NCBI RefSeq assembly: GCF_000739915.1
Contig: NZ_BBJT01000011.1
Location: forward strand, 62,001 to 126,000
Length of the DNA stretch: 64,000 nt
DNA from: Paenibacillus chitinolyticus NBRC 15660
Lineage (GTDB): Bacteria; Bacillota; Bacilli; Paenibacillales; NBRC-103111
Reading direction: 5' to 3'
Under the pieces are notes generated by a model. That model searched no databases. It had not been told where the DNA came from and saw only the letters and a program-made list of their open reading frames with translations. The position numbers and the translations under genes are program-made. Numbering within the stretch: the stretch's first letter is position 1; each line of letters opens with the position of its first letter. Positions 63,149 to 64,000 of the stretch are shown here, piece after piece.

Positions 63149-64000
<852 letters not shown>

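Overview
The window looks like chromosomal core DNA of a moderately high-GC, endospore-forming Firmicute, most likely Paenibacillus or a close relative. Reasons: DnaB/DnaI-type helicase loading genes, Sda, a Spo0E-like protein, GerQ and an alpha/beta-type SASP for sporulation, a T-box before trpS, strong AGGAGG-type ribosome sites with many GTG and TTG starts, and a neighbourhood matching the yuiA/yuiB/yumB/yumC/yutI/yutJ/yuzB/yutM region of Bacillus. I saw no insertion sequence, prophage, CRISPR array, tRNA or rRNA.

Layout. 1-2.2 kb: a leftward c-di-AMP (ydaO-type) riboswitch whose target lies off the left edge, then a CPBP membrane protease. 2.2-9.5 kb: uvrC with an unusual acidic insert, trxA, yqzM, a globin-coupled sensor, dnaB-dnaI and a PspC protein. 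9.5-24 kb: a respiration, haem and Fe-S block (yuiB, hemQ, two NDH-2-like flavoproteins, ferredoxin-NADP reductase, erpA, mqnE of the futalosine menaquinone route, yuzB, yuiA-like, the NifU-like yutI, ctaA, a thioredoxin-like protein). Inside it is sda, whose upstream region holds a cluster of DnaA boxes. 24-32.2 kb: an SPFH protein followed by an Arc-like protein, a GNAT enzyme, a lipoprotein with a copper-amine-oxidase-like domain, a DUF2515 protein, a MurJ/SpoVB-like flippase, a ThuA protein and a DUF456 protein. 32.2-42 kb: HAD phosphatase, asnB, a class B PBP with a structured 3' region, a CvpA-like/transglutaminase fusion, MFS and small Toprim proteins. 41.6-48.6 kb: sco and ctaB, an orphan OmpR-type regulator divergent from ctaB, gerQ, yfhP, a SASP gene with a good sigma-G promoter, and trpS with its T-box. 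48.7-61.4 kb: a nitroreductase and a ten-gene anaerobic cobalamin operon under an adenosylcobalamin riboswitch and leader terminator. 61.4-64 kb: a GH13 alpha-glucosidase and glucose 1-dehydrogenase.

The genes group around electron transport (menaquinone, NADH dehydrogenases, haem A/O synthesis, Cu(A) assembly, coproporphyrin-dependent haem synthesis), replication and its sporulation checkpoint (DnaB, DnaI, Sda), spore components, and corrin-ring synthesis. In the cobalamin operon the reading order is cobJ/cbiH60, cbiX, cobK, cbiC, cbiD, cbiET, cobI, cobM, cbiG, cbiA, mostly with 1-4 nt overlaps, which indicates translational coupling. It holds most of the corrin-ring steps through a,c-diamide formation, but not uroporphyrinogen methylation, adenosylation, cobyric acid or nucleotide-loop genes.

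Nothing here is clearly a wholly undescribed system. The best leads are the DnaA-box cluster at sda, the TTTTCCTAA-type repeats shared by the orphan regulator and the ctaB promoter, a perfect 23-bp palindrome before the ctaA and thioredoxin-like gene pair, an SDR lacking the usual catalytic serine that overlaps a HEPN-like gene by 92 bp, and the structured RNA downstream of the PBP gene. All calls come from reading the sequence; no database search was run.
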